DNA of 64,000 bases from CAVSPO01 sp963730005 (GCA_963730005.1 CAVSPO010000015.1:101705-165704), one strand, 5' to 3'; positions 50,537-59,823 are shown, counted from the first letter of the stretch. Translations and numbers: made by a program. Notes: generated by a model not told the origin, from the sequence alone.

Positions 50537-51019
50537 ATGAGCCCGAACCTCGTCGCCATCATCACAACGGCCGCCCTCTGCCTGATCGGGTTGCTCTACC
50601 TGATCGGGGGCTGGAGCGGCGGAAAGCACAGCGGGCGCGCCATGGTCCGCGGCCTGGGACTCATCCTGGCCCCCATTGGTCTGTACGTCATGGGAGTCAT
50701 GAATCTGCTGGTGAACGGCGTGCGCAGCCTCAACGACTGGTTCCTGCGCGAGACCCTCGACCAGACCATGTGGATCGCCATCGGCGTGGCAGGGACCGGC
50801 GTCCTGCTGGTCATCATCGGCAGCTTCGTTCCCCCGCTCACCCGTGACGAGAAGCGCTCCCGGAAGGAGGCCCGAGCCCAGAAGCAGGCCAGGAAGCTGT
50901 CTTCGAGTCCGTCCACTCCACCGCGTCAGGTGACCACCGCACCTGCCAAGTCGGCCCCGGCGACGAATGCCGACGACGACGAGATCACCAGGATCCTGAA
51001 GTCCCGCGGTATCGAGTGA
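50537..51019 (+). CDS. Small actinobacterial membrane protein of unknown function
   Basis: 160 residues with three predicted membrane helices (about 5-24, 38-58 and 76-98), then a basic stretch (RDEKRSRKEARAQKQARKL), a Ser/Thr/Pro linker and an acidic end DDDEITRILKSRGIE. I do not recognise a named family. The terminal helix-like motif after a flexible linker suggests a docking tail for a cytosolic partner; that is inference. The ATG at 50537 has AAAGG 8 bases upstream. It is divergent from infC and convergent with hisG. Confidence 0.8.
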   Translation: MSPNLVAIITTAALCLIGLLYLIGGWSGGKHSGRAMVRGLGLILAPIGLYVMGVMNLLVNGVRSLNDWFLRETLDQTMWIAIGVAGTGVLLVIIGSFVPPLTRDEKRSRKEARAQKQARKLSSSPSTPPRQVTTAPAKSAPATNADDDEITRILKSRGIE

Positions 51020-51035
51020 CCCGACGTGTCCGGTA

Positions 51036-51899
51036 TCAGAGGCGGCAGGCCGAAACCTCGGTGACCAGCAGCCCGCGGGCACCCAACACCCACAGTTGGT
51101 CCATCAGTGTCTGGGTGCCCTTGGCCGGCACCAGCGCACGGACCGCTACCCAGCCTTCCCGGGCCAGCGGCGAGATGGTCGGGCCCTGCAGACCGGGAGT
51201 GAGCTTGCAGGCAGCGTCCAGGTCCGGCTCGGCGATGTCGTAGTCGAGCAGCACGTAGTCGCGTGCCACCAGAACGCCCGAGATCCGCCGCTGCAGGTGC
51301 TCGACCAGCCCCGGGTCGACCTCCGAGTCGTTGCGCCGGATCAGAACTGCCTCCGAATCGAGGATGGTGTCACCGAACACCTCCAGACCCGCCTGGCGCA
51401 GCGTGGTGCCGGTCTCGACGACGTCGGCAATGGCGTCAGCCACACCCAGCCGCACAGACGATTCAACGGCTCCGTCCAGGTGCACCAGCCGGGCGGCAAC
51501 GCCGTGCTCAGCAAGGTAGGTGCTCAGCAGGCCGGGGTAGCTGGTGGCGATGCGTTTGCCGTTGAGATCGGCCAGTTCGTAGCCGTCGCCCTTGGGTGCC
51601 GCGAAGCGGAAGCGACTGCGTCCGAAGCCCAACTCCATGATGACCGTCGCATCGGCCCCGGAGTCGATCAGCATGTCGCGGCCGGTGATTCCCAGATCGA
51701 GGGTGCCGCCCCCGACGTACACGGCGATGTCGCGGGGCCGCAGGTAGTAGAACTCGACGTGGTTGTCGGCGTCGACGAGCACCAGCTCCTTGGAGTCGGT
51801 GCGCACCCGGTAGCCGGCTTCGCGCAGCACGGTGTGCGCTGCCTCCGAGAGCGAACCCTTGTTCGGGATGGCGACTTTCAGCAGAGGGTGATCATTCAC
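51036..51899 (-). CDS. hisG: ATP phosphoribosyltransferase, long form
   Basis: First, feedback-controlled step of histidine synthesis. The protein is 287 residues: two periplasmic-binding-like catalytic domains (LKVAIPNKGSLSEAA, the DLGITGRDML loop, and ADVVETGTTLRQAGL) and a C-terminal ACT-like regulatory domain, the long HisG type that needs no HisZ. The start is GTG 51899 with GGACAG upstream; a TTG at 51911 has no ribosome site. hisE lies 55 bp upstream. Confidence 0.95.
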   Translation of the reverse strand: MNDHPLLKVAIPNKGSLSEAAHTVLREAGYRVRTDSKELVLVDADNHVEFYYLRPRDIAVYVGGGTLDLGITGRDMLIDSGADATVIMELGFGRSRFRFAAPKGDGYELADLNGKRIATSYPGLLSTYLAEHGVAARLVHLDGAVESSVRLGVADAIADVVETGTTLRQAGLEVFGDTILDSEAVLIRRNDSEVDPGLVEHLQRRISGVLVARDYVLLDYDIAEPDLDAACKLTPGLQGPTISPLAREGWVAVRALVPAKGTQTLMDQLWVLGARGLLVTEVSACRL

Positions 51900-51954
51900 G
51901 GGGCTGTCCAATCAAGGCTGGGGGTGCGGCGGGCAGAGAGTGCGGGGGAACCGC

Positions 51955-52221
51955 TCACAGATGGCGGTAGACGTCCTCAAGATCGAGATCCAGGGCGAGC
52001 ATCATCGTCTGCAGGTGGTACAGCAGCTGGCTGATCTCCTCAGCTGCCTCTTCCCGCGACTGGTATTCGGCTGCCATCCAGACCTCGGCGGCCTCCTCGA
52101 CGATCTTCTTGCCGACCGCATGGACGCCCTGGTCGAGCCTGGCCACCGTGGAGGAACCCTCCGGGCGGGTCTTGACGATCTCGGTCAGCTCAGCGAAAAG
52201 GCTTTCGAATGTCTTGCTCAC
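51955..52221 (-). CDS. hisE: Phosphoribosyl-ATP pyrophosphatase
   Basis: Second step of histidine synthesis, an all-alpha NTP pyrophosphohydrolase of 88 residues. The metal-binding helix is visible as KKIVEEAAEVWMAA with a following REEAAEEISQLLYHL. The start is GTG 52221, with a TACGCT hexamer 6 bases upstream, so hisE-hisG is probably a leaderless unit. No hisI domain is attached. Confidence 0.95.
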   Translation of the reverse strand: MSKTFESLFAELTEIVKTRPEGSSTVARLDQGVHAVGKKIVEEAAEVWMAAEYQSREEAAEEISQLLYHLQTMMLALDLDLEDVYRHL

Positions 52222-52227
52222 CGGGCC

Positions 52228-52233
52228 AGCGTA
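52228..52233 (-). promoter_or_regulatory. -10 element of hisE-hisG, leaderless layout
   Basis: TACGCT on the minus strand, 6 bases before the hisE GTG at 52221. Confidence 0.5.
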
Positions 52234-52291
52234 GTGCAGCCGGTGAGCGTGGCTGGCAATCGCCCACCCGGGTGCACCAGCCCTTGCAGGC

Positions 52292-53023
52292 TCAGCGCCC
52301 GGACGCCTCGTGAGCGGCCACCCGGAACCTGGCGGCCCTCAGTTGCTCGATCTCGGGCAGCTCAAGGGGCTCGAGATCCCTGCCCAGGGCCGACGTCAGC
52401 AGGTGGTCGGCGAGCTCGGGGTTGCGGGCCAGCACCGGGCCGTGCAGGTAGGTGCCGATGACGTGGCCCCCCGGCGCCACCGCACCTTCGGAACCGTCAT
52501 GGCCGTTCCCAACCCCGGTGACCACCCTGGCCAGCGGGGTTGACCCCGAATTGACGCGGGTGAAGCCGCCATGGTTCTCAAAACCGGTGAGGCGGTGGAC
52601 CGAGCCGTCAGGCCGGGTCCAGTCGGTGACAATCTCACCGACCGCCCGCGGCTCGCCACGGCGGGTGTCGACGTCCAGCAACCCCAGTCCCTCGACCACC
52701 TGGTCGTCCGCCCCGACGGTGAAGGAATTGCCGCAGATCTGGTAGCCGGCGCACACGGCGAACAGCACCGAACCGTCAGCCAGCGAGTCACGCAACGTGG
52801 TGTCGTCGCGGAGCAGGGACACCGCAGCCACCTGGGCCTGGTCCTCCCCCCCGCCGAGCAGGTAGACGTCAGCACCGGCAGGCACCGCGTCACCGGGACG
52901 CACCTCCGTGACGTCGGCATCGATGCCGCGCATTCGTAGCCGCTGCTGCAGCACCCGGGCGTTGCCCTGGTCGCCGTAGATACCCAGCAACGCCTGATAC
53001 AGCTGCACGATTCGGACACTCAT
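52292..53023 (-). CDS. gatD: Lipid II isoglutaminyl synthase, glutaminase subunit GatD
   Basis: CobB/CobQ-like class I amidotransferase that supplies ammonia to MurT for amidation of the D-glutamate of lipid II. The protein is 243 residues. The nucleophile is C91 in FAVCAGYQ and the catalytic histidine H194 in GTYLHGPVLARNP; the start MSVRIVQLYQALLGIYGDQGN is typical. The ATG at 53023 overlaps the end of the murT-containing gene as ATGA, so the two subunits are coupled. All GatD active-site residues that can be recognised are present, unlike in the asnB-like domain upstream. Confidence 0.95.
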   Translation of the reverse strand: MSVRIVQLYQALLGIYGDQGNARVLQQRLRMRGIDADVTEVRPGDAVPAGADVYLLGGGEDQAQVAAVSLLRDDTTLRDSLADGSVLFAVCAGYQICGNSFTVGADDQVVEGLGLLDVDTRRGEPRAVGEIVTDWTRPDGSVHRLTGFENHGGFTRVNSGSTPLARVVTGVGNGHDGSEGAVAPGGHVIGTYLHGPVLARNPELADHLLTSALGRDLEPLELPEIEQLRAARFRVAAHEASGR

Positions 53024-56000
53024 TCCAGACCTCCCAGCTTTCGCAACACCTGGAACGGGGTGTAAGTGGTCACCACGTCAACCCGGCCCTGATGGCCGCG
53101 CACTGCGTCGGTCACTTCGGGCACGACGCGGTAGGGCACGCCGGCATAGGTGAGACGAACGGCCATGTCCCAAGCCCGAAAACCGGTCACGATGACGGTC
53201 GAATCGCGTTCCGCCAGGGATTCGAAGTCGACGTCCCACAGCCAACTGACGTCGCGACCGTCGGCGAACTGGGAGTCGATGGCCAGCACGACGGTGGGGG
53301 CCGTGGCCAGCGGCAGCACGGTGGCCCAGCCGGCTGGGTTCTTGGCCAGCAGCAAACGGCTCCGCTCGCCGTCGAAACTGACCTCGCCGAACCGTCCAGC
53401 GGGTGCCTCAACGGTGTCCATCCGTGAGATCGCGTCATCCGGGTCCGCACCCACGACGACCGCGGCCGCCAGGGCACAGGCGGCGTTACCGATGTTGAAG
53501 GAGCCGGGCACGCGCAGCTGCGGCGTCCAGCGTTGCCCCTGCGGACCGACGATGGTTGCGCCCTGCACGCGGTAGCTGGGCTCCGGCTTGGCCAGACCGC
53601 AGCCAGGGCAACGCCAGCCAGCGTCGGCCGGGCGTTCCAACACCGCCCCGCAAGCCGGGCAGAGCGCTCCGTCCTGCGTCCACGCCGCATCGGTGTCGAT
53701 CCAGATCACTTTGCGGCCGGCGCTCGCAGCCCACACCACCAACGGATCCTCGTTGCTGGCGACGACGACCGGGCCTTCCGCGCCGAGCTCCTCGAGCGCC
53801 TTGATCCAGGCCTTGGCCAGCGAGGTGATCTCGTGGTTGCGGTCGAGCTGGTCTCGGCTGAGATTGAGGATGGTGAGCACCGCTGTCGTGCCCTTCGACA
53901 GCACTTCGGCGACCGCTCGCTCGTCGGTCTCCAGCACGGCCATCTCCGCACGCGGCCTGGTGCTCAGGGCCGAGATGATGCCGTACTGCAGATTGGCGCC
54001 GTCGGCGTTTGTCACGACGACACGCTCGCTCAGCGCAGCCGTGAGGAAGTGGGTGGTGGTCGTCTTCCCGTTGGTGCCAGTGACCAGCAGCGAAGTCTTG
54101 CCGGCCAGCAGCTGCCCCAGCGCGTCCGGGGCGAGGGTCTGGATGACGCGGCCGCGGATTGACACCCCCGCACCGCGTCTGGCGAGCCGCGAGGCCGCGG
54201 AAGCGGCTCGGCCGGCACCAATCGCGACCGCCAGTCTGGCTCGGGCGAGCGGCCCGGGCGAACGGACGGCTCGGGCCGCCGACCCGGCGTTGTCGGTTTT
54301 CATGGGTTCCACCCTCTCGTCATCGGACCGCCACGTGTCTGCCGGCAGATGACCGGGCTGGGCATGGTCACTGCGGGCCAGGAGGTGCTGCCCGCCGGCG
54401 CTGGTCGGGTTGGGCGGGCCGAAAAATTCCTCCAACCACAGCTCAAGGTTGACGGCGCGCCACATTAGCGCAGGCAACGCTTCATTGTGGCGCCGTGCCG
54501 CCGGAGCGGAGGCTGCGAGCAGCGCATCACGGTCGAGATAACGCCCGGCCAGGAAGGGGCCGCGGAGCAGGATGGCGTGCAACGCTGCCACCTCGCCTGC
54601 CAGTTGGCGTCTGGTGGAGCCGGCCCGCGACGCCGGCAGCACGGCCAGCTGCGCTGTAGCCGGCGTGCTGCGCAGGATTTCTCGCACCACGCGAAAGTCT
54701 TCCCCGTCATGGACGAAGGCGTCCTCGCTGAGCTCGAACATGTGCCGCACCAGCCCCAAGGCCAGGTAGGGGCTGCGGACCTCCAGCCCGAAGTGGACGG
54801 CGTTACGGTCCCGAACCCGCAGCTGGCCCGGCAGCGACGTCTCGTGCAGGTCCTGCAGCAGCCGCAGCTTCAGGTTGCGTTTTTCCAGCCGTACACGGTC
54901 CCAGTCGAAGTCGGCAGCAAACGCCGGGGTGAGCAGGTCGGACAGCAGCCGCGGGTTGTGGTCGGGGACCTTGTCGCCGCGACGCCCTTGCCGCGCTCCC
55001 CCGACGAAGGCCGTCGCCGCCTGGCGGATGTCCTCGCGGCTCAGCTGGCGCAACAGCACCTCTTGATAGTCCGAGCCACCAGCCATCACCTCACAGGCAC
55101 CCGCGGCGTCCAACAGCACACTGACGTTGCGGCTGGCCTCGCGCATCAACTGGTAGTCGTCGAAACCGGCGGGCGAGGCAACCGGTTCCTGCTGTGCCCG
55201 CAGGAAGGCACGCAGCTCATCCTCCAGCCGACCGTGCAGCGGCGGAACCGCATGGACCTCAGCCTGGGCGCCGCAGGCGGCTGCCACCTTGTCGTCGAGG
55301 CTGGGCTTGCGTCGACCAGGCTTGCGCTGCAAGGTGAAGAGACGCTGCTGGGCGCCCATCAGGGCAGCGGCTTGGTCATCCCTGGTGGTGAGCAGGTCGT
55401 CCAGCGCCAGGGCTACCGCGGCACTACCCAGATCGTTGGTCAACATGGTGCCGGCCGGCACCTCCGACTGCAGCCGCATGCGCACCGCATCCTCGAGCTG
55501 CGTGCGGCAGACCCGGGCCTGGGCCGGCGTGAACGGGACGCGCCGTTGGGCCAGCCCCGCCAGCTCGTCGCGCAACCTGCTGTAAAAGTGCCGCCTCCCA
55601 CCTCCAGCGTCCAACGTCATGTACTGGCCAGGCAACAGCCGTTCGATGCCCTGGAAGAAGGTGCGGCCACCGCCGCCGTCCAGCCCGAAGGCGAGGTAGC
55701 GGTGAATGGTTCTCCCGTCGGGCACCGCCCGATACCGCCCGCTGGCCAGCAGCGCGCCGATGTCGCTGGCGAACAGCCACTGCCCGGGGCCCGTGTTGAG
55801 GATGTGCAACGGCTTGATCCCGAGATGATCGCGCGCCAGCGTGAGACGTTGCGCTTCACGATCCCAGACAGCCACCGCGAACATGCCGTCGAAGTGGTTG
55901 AAACAGTCGGGGCCCGACTGGGCGAAGCTCTTGAGCACCACTTCGGTGTCGGAGGCGGTGCGGAAGCTGACGCCGAGATCACGCAGTTGGGTTCGCAAAG

Positions 56001-56235
56001 CCGCGAAGTTGTGGATCTCGCCGCTGAAGACGATGGTGTACCGACCGTCGTCAGTCGCCATCGGCTGACTGCCGCCAGCCACGTCGATCACAGCGAGACG
56101 GCGGTGGGCAAGACCGCAGCGGCCGTCCACGAAGTGGCCCTCGCCATCGGGCTCGCGATCCCCAGCGCCACTGTTCAGACGTCGCAACAGGTCTTCATCG
56201 GGGTCGAGGCCGAAGTATCCCTCGATACCGCCCAC
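53020..56235 (-). CDS. murT: Degenerate asparagine-synthase-like protein fused to MurT (lipid II isoglutaminyl synthase ligase)
   Basis: One uninterrupted frame of 1071 residues. Residues 1-644 align end to end with AsnB/LtsA-type glutamine amidotransferases, but the key positions are lost: Cys2 is Gly (MGGIEGYF), NGEIYN is SGEIHN (71-76), the PP-loop SGGxDS is TNDLGS (266-271), and GADE is GACE (379-382). Residues 645-1071 are a complete MurT: P-loop TGTNGKTTTTH with K724, Cys4 zinc ribbon (859, 862, 876, 879) and the DUF1727 end with DGRDVSWLWD. The GTG start has TACAGT 6 bases upstream. M645 (54303) has a GGTGGAA-like site and could give free MurT. gatD overlaps its 3' end. The N-terminal part is probably a non-catalytic module in peptidoglycan amidation. 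Confidence 0.9.
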   Translation of the reverse strand: MGGIEGYFGLDPDEDLLRRLNSGAGDREPDGEGHFVDGRCGLAHRRLAVIDVAGGSQPMATDDGRYTIVFSGEIHNFAALRTQLRDLGVSFRTASDTEVVLKSFAQSGPDCFNHFDGMFAVAVWDREAQRLTLARDHLGIKPLHILNTGPGQWLFASDIGALLASGRYRAVPDGRTIHRYLAFGLDGGGGRTFFQGIERLLPGQYMTLDAGGGRRHFYSRLRDELAGLAQRRVPFTPAQARVCRTQLEDAVRMRLQSEVPAGTMLTNDLGSAAVALALDDLLTTRDDQAAALMGAQQRLFTLQRKPGRRKPSLDDKVAAACGAQAEVHAVPPLHGRLEDELRAFLRAQQEPVASPAGFDDYQLMREASRNVSVLLDAAGACEVMAGGSDYQEVLLRQLSREDIRQAATAFVGGARQGRRGDKVPDHNPRLLSDLLTPAFAADFDWDRVRLEKRNLKLRLLQDLHETSLPGQLRVRDRNAVHFGLEVRSPYLALGLVRHMFELSEDAFVHDGEDFRVVREILRSTPATAQLAVLPASRAGSTRRQLAGEVAALHAILLRGPFLAGRYLDRDALLAASAPAARRHNEALPALMWRAVNLELWLEEFFGPPNPTSAGGQHLLARSDHAQPGHLPADTWRSDDERVEPMKTDNAGSAARAVRSPGPLARARLAVAIGAGRAASAASRLARRGAGVSIRGRVIQTLAPDALGQLLAGKTSLLVTGTNGKTTTTHFLTAALSERVVVTNADGANLQYGIISALSTRPRAEMAVLETDERAVAEVLSKGTTAVLTILNLSRDQLDRNHEITSLAKAWIKALEELGAEGPVVVASNEDPLVVWAASAGRKVIWIDTDAAWTQDGALCPACGAVLERPADAGWRCPGCGLAKPEPSYRVQGATIVGPQGQRWTPQLRVPGSFNIGNAACALAAAVVVGADPDDAISRMDTVEAPAGRFGEVSFDGERSRLLLAKNPAGWATVLPLATAPTVVLAIDSQFADGRDVSWLWDVDFESLAERDSTVIVTGFRAWDMAVRLTYAGVPYRVVPEVTDAVRGHQGRVDVVTTYTPFQVLRKLGGLE

Positions 56236-56241
56236 TCCAGC

Positions 56242-56247
56242 ACTGTA
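56242..56247 (-). promoter_or_regulatory. -10 element of the asnB-like/murT-gatD unit, leaderless layout
   Basis: TACAGT on the minus strand, 6 bases before the GTG at 56235. This supports the start that yields MGGI, without the usual Cys2. Confidence 0.5.
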
Positions 56248-56353
56248 GCAACTGGGGCGACTGTTGCTGCTGCGCCCGGACGGTGCTCTGGGTCGCTGTC
56301 AGCGTTGGCTTGGCGGGCTGATTAACATTTGGAGTGCCTAGAAGGAGCAATGC

Positions 56354-58549
56354 ATGAGTGAAACCGCCACACCGACCGACAACCGCCCTGCGCCGAGTGC
56401 GCCGAGCGGCCATGAGCCGGTGCGCAGTCAAGCGCCTTCGGGCCCTCCGCCGCTGGACGCGCCCAAGCCGTGGCGGACCGAGGGACTGCCCAAGGGCGGC
56501 AAAGAGGCCGGCGGCAAGGGCTCCGACGGCGCTGGGTCACGCAGGCCCGGCGGCTGGAAGTTCTGGCTGGTCTGGATCCTGATCCTGATCGGCCTGTACG
56601 CAGTGATGAGCTGGATGGGCCAGCGCAACGCGCCACCGACCGTCTCGTACAACGAGTTCATTGCCCAGGTCGGCGCCGGGAACGTCAAGGAGATCCACGC
56701 CAAGGGCGACAGCATCGACGGCGAACTCAAGGATGCGAGACCGGTTCCAGACGCGGCCAAGGAAGGCACCACCTACACCCAGTTCACCACCGAACGCCCG
56801 ACCTGGGCTGACGACCAGCTGTGGCAGATGCTCAAGGACAACGACGTGACCGTGTCGGCCACGTCGGTGATCACGCAGCAGTCGCCGCTGATGACATTGG
56901 TGATGTCGTTCCTGCCCTGGATCGTGCTGATCGCAATCTACGTATGGTTCATCCGGAAAATGACCAAGGGCGGTGGGATCGGCGGTTTGGGCGGCATGAG
57001 CAAGGAAGTCAAGCCGGTCGCCAAGGAGAAGGTGCGGGTCAATTTCGGTGACGTTGCCGGCATTGACGAAGTCAAGGACCAGGTGCAGGAGATCGTCGAC
57101 TTCCTCAAGAATCCCGCGAAGTACCAACGCGTCGGCGCCCACGCGCCGGCCGGCGTGCTGCTGCAGGGCGCCCCTGGCACCGGCAAGACCCTGTTGGCCC
57201 GGGCCACTGCGGGCGAGGCGGAGGTGCCGTTCTTCTCGGCCAGCGCCTCGGAGTTCATCGAGATGATCGTCGGTGTGGGTGCCCAGCGCGTCCGCCAGCT
57301 CTTCGACGAAGCCCGCAAGGCGGCTCCCGCGATCATCTTCATCGACGAGATCGATGCCATCGGCCGCTCCCGCGCGTCCTCGCGCAGCATGGGCGGCAAC
57401 GACGAGCGCGAGCAGACGCTCAATCAGATCCTCACCGAGATGGACGGCTTCGACGGCACCGAGGGCGTTGTGGTGATTGCCGCGACCAACCGTGCAGACG
57501 TGCTGGACGCCGCGCTGACCCGCCCCGGGCGGTTCGACCGGGTGATCACCGTCAACGCCCCCGACATGAACGGCCGCGAGCAGATCCTCGGCGTGCACAC
57601 CCGCAAGTTGCCGGTCGGCCCCGACGTCAACCTGCACGCAGTCGCGGCGGTGACACCGGGCATGACCGGCGCCGACCTGGCGAACCTGGCCAACGAGGCC
57701 GCGTTGCTGGCCGCGAAGCGCAACGACACGGTGGTGTACCAGGCCGACTTCATGAACGCCCTCGAGAAGGTGCAGCTGGGTGTTGCCCGCAACGTGGTGA
57801 TCCCGGACGAAGAGCGGCGCCGCACGGCTTACCACGAGGCCGGTCACGCCCTGCTGGGCATGCTGCAGAAGGGCGCCGACCCCGTACGCAAGATCTCGAT
57901 CATTCCGCGCGGTCAGGCGTTGGGCGTCACCCTGTCCACGCCGGACACCGACAAGTACGGCTACGACGAGGACTACCTGAGGGGCAGGATCGTGGGCGCG
58001 CTGGGTGGCATGGCCGCCGAGCACGCCGTCTACGGGGTTGTCACCACCGGTGCCGAGAGTGACCTGAAGCAGGCCACCGCGATCGCCCGCCAGATGGTGG
58101 GCAAGTGGGGCATGAGCAATGAGGTGGGGCCCGTCCGCGTCCTGTCGGACGACATGGATCCGCGCGCACTCGGCGTCAGCGAGGAGACGTTGGCGCTGGT
58201 CGACCGCGAATCCCGGGCTGTGATCCAGGCCTGCCAGCAGCAGGCCATCCAGCTGCTGAAGGACAACCGCGACAAGCTCGACTCGATCGTCGTGGAGTTG
58301 TTGGCCAAGGAGACCCTGGACGAGGCAGATGCCTACGCCGCTGCCGGGCTGACTCCCCCACCCCCCAGCCTGCAGGCCCAGACCACTGCCGCGCCGATGC
58401 CGGAGCTGCCGACCGCCAAGGACGCCGAGGGCAAGCCGCTGCCGCTCCCGGTGGCCAGGAACGCCGACGACCAGCCGCTGCCGGCCTCAGTCGACGAGCA
58501 CCCCGCATTGGCGTTCCCGCCGCCGGAGGCAGCGGACCGGCGCGGCTGA
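56354..58549 (+). CDS. ftsH: ATP-dependent zinc metalloprotease FtsH
   Basis: Membrane-anchored AAA+ protease degrading misfolded membrane proteins. The protein is 731 residues. After a disordered Pro/Gly-rich N-terminus come TM1 (about 69-86), an extracytoplasmic domain, TM2 (about 178-200), the AAA module (GAPGTGKTLLARA, FIDEIDAIGR, second region of homology with TRPGRFDR) and the peptidase with the zinc motif HEAGH near residue 498. A Pro/Ala-rich tail follows. The ATG at 56354 has AAGGAG 7 bases upstream; an ATG four bases earlier is immediately stopped. In other actinobacteria ftsH is followed by folE; here it is convergent with mshC. Confidence 0.97.
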   Translation: MSETATPTDNRPAPSAPSGHEPVRSQAPSGPPPLDAPKPWRTEGLPKGGKEAGGKGSDGAGSRRPGGWKFWLVWILILIGLYAVMSWMGQRNAPPTVSYNEFIAQVGAGNVKEIHAKGDSIDGELKDARPVPDAAKEGTTYTQFTTERPTWADDQLWQMLKDNDVTVSATSVITQQSPLMTLVMSFLPWIVLIAIYVWFIRKMTKGGGIGGLGGMSKEVKPVAKEKVRVNFGDVAGIDEVKDQVQEIVDFLKNPAKYQRVGAHAPAGVLLQGAPGTGKTLLARATAGEAEVPFFSASASEFIEMIVGVGAQRVRQLFDEARKAAPAIIFIDEIDAIGRSRASSRSMGGNDEREQTLNQILTEMDGFDGTEGVVVIAATNRADVLDAALTRPGRFDRVITVNAPDMNGREQILGVHTRKLPVGPDVNLHAVAAVTPGMTGADLANLANEAALLAAKRNDTVVYQADFMNALEKVQLGVARNVVIPDEERRRTAYHEAGHALLGMLQKGADPVRKISIIPRGQALGVTLSTPDTDKYGYDEDYLRGRIVGALGGMAAEHAVYGVVTTGAESDLKQATAIARQMVGKWGMSNEVGPVRVLSDDMDPRALGVSEETLALVDRESRAVIQACQQQAIQLLKDNRDKLDSIVVELLAKETLDEADAYAAAGLTPPPPSLQAQTTAAPMPELPTAKDAEGKPLPLPVARNADDQPLPASVDEHPALAFPPPEAADRRG

Positions 58550-58575
58550 AACTGGGTGACTCGCCCCGAGACCGA

Positions 58576-59823
58576 CTAGAGATCGATGCCCAGCAGGGCG
58601 TCGACGGCTTGCCTGACGGCAGCTGGCGCCAACGGGTCGTCGCCGTCGCCGGCCAGCACCGCCGAGCTCCACTCGTCGATGGTGCGCAACGCTGTCGGGG
58701 CGTCCAGATCGTTGCGGAGGGCCTCGCGCAACAGCCGTACCGTCGGGGCGGCGTCAGTGCCTGCCGGGGCGTGGGCGGCCGTTTGCCAAGCGTCGAGGCG
58801 ACGCTGGGCGGCACCCACCTGGTCGGAGGTCCACTCCCAGTCCGATCGATAGTGATGGTCCAGCAGTGCCAGCCGAATGACGCGGGGGTCGACGCCGTTG
58901 TCGCGCAGGCGCGACACCAGCTCCAGGTTGCCCAGTGACTTGCTCATCTTCTCGCCGTCCATGCCGACCATGCCCACGTGCAGGTAGGCGCGAGAGAAGG
59001 GCCGACCGGTGGCGGCCCGGGCATGGGCACTGGACATCTCATGGTGCGGGAAGCACAGGTCTCGGCCGCCACCTTGCACGTCGATGGTGTCGCCCAGGTA
59101 ACCCAGGGCGATCGCTGCGCACTCGATGTGCCAGCCGGGCCTGCCTGGCCCAAACGGCGAACCCCAACTGGGCTCGACGGGGCGCTGCTGACGCCACAGC
59201 AGGGCGTCCAGCGCGTCCCTCTTCCCGGGACGGGCAGGGTCACCCCCGTGTTCAGCGAACTCGCTCAGCTGAGCAGCCCGATCAAGGTGGGCCACCTCGC
59301 CGAAGCCGGGGGCCTTGACCGACTCGAAGTAGAGGTCGGGGAACTCATCGTTGAGCAGGTAGACCAGCCCGACGGCCTCCAGACGCTGCACCAAGGCGAT
59401 CACGTCGTCGATGGACTCGGTCGCGCCAACGTAGTGAGCAGGCGGGATCACCCGCAGCGCCTCCATGTCGGTACGGAACAGGTCGGTCTGGTCGCGCGCA
59501 AGTTCGACCCAGTCCTGGCCGGTGGCGTTTGCCCGCTCCAGCAGCGGATCGTCAACATCGGTCACGTTCTGGGCGTAGTTGACGTCGAGCCCGTAGTCAC
59601 GCCAGACGCGGTTGAGCAGGTCGAACGTGAGGTAGGTGAAGGCATGCCCCAAGTGCGTGGCGTCATAGGGAGTGATGCCGCACACGTACATGCTGGCGAT
59701 GCCGGTGCTGGGGCCGACTACCTCAAGCGCGCCGGTGGAGGTGTTGTAGGCCGTGACCGGCCGGTCGCTCTGAGCGCCGGGCAACTGGATCCGGGGAACG
59801 GCAGGGCTGGACCAGGAACGCAT
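58576..59823 (-). CDS. mshC: L-cysteine:1D-myo-inositol 2-amino-2-deoxy-alpha-D-glucopyranoside ligase
   Basis: Ligates cysteine to GlcN-inositol in mycothiol synthesis; related to cysteinyl-tRNA synthetase. The protein is 415 residues. The zinc/HIGH region reads YVCGITPYDATHLGHAFTY near residue 46, followed by the MshC-typical NVTDVDDPLLERA, and the KMSKS motif EKMSKSLGNLEL is near residue 295. The zinc His/Cys region is WHIECAAIA. The family member is recognised over CysS by CGITPYDATH and its short C-terminus. Mycothiol confirms an actinobacterial host. Confidence 0.95.
   Translation of the reverse strand: MRSWSSPAVPRIQLPGAQSDRPVTAYNTSTGALEVVGPSTGIASMYVCGITPYDATHLGHAFTYLTFDLLNRVWRDYGLDVNYAQNVTDVDDPLLERANATGQDWVELARDQTDLFRTDMEALRVIPPAHYVGATESIDDVIALVQRLEAVGLVYLLNDEFPDLYFESVKAPGFGEVAHLDRAAQLSEFAEHGGDPARPGKRDALDALLWRQQRPVEPSWGSPFGPGRPGWHIECAAIALGYLGDTIDVQGGGRDLCFPHHEMSSAHARAATGRPFSRAYLHVGMVGMDGEKMSKSLGNLELVSRLRDNGVDPRVIRLALLDHHYRSDWEWTSDQVGAAQRRLDAWQTAAHAPAGTDAAPTVRLLREALRNDLDAPTALRTIDEWSSAVLAGDGDDPLAPAAVRQAVDALLGIDL

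Noticed and set aside
54487..56325. 612-codon plus-strand open frame
   Set aside because: It is the antisense shadow of the asnB-like/murT gene, has no family-like sequence, and arises from high GC codon bias.
56537..58024. 495-codon minus-strand open frame inside ftsH
   Set aside because: Antisense of an unmistakable FtsH; no motifs of its own.
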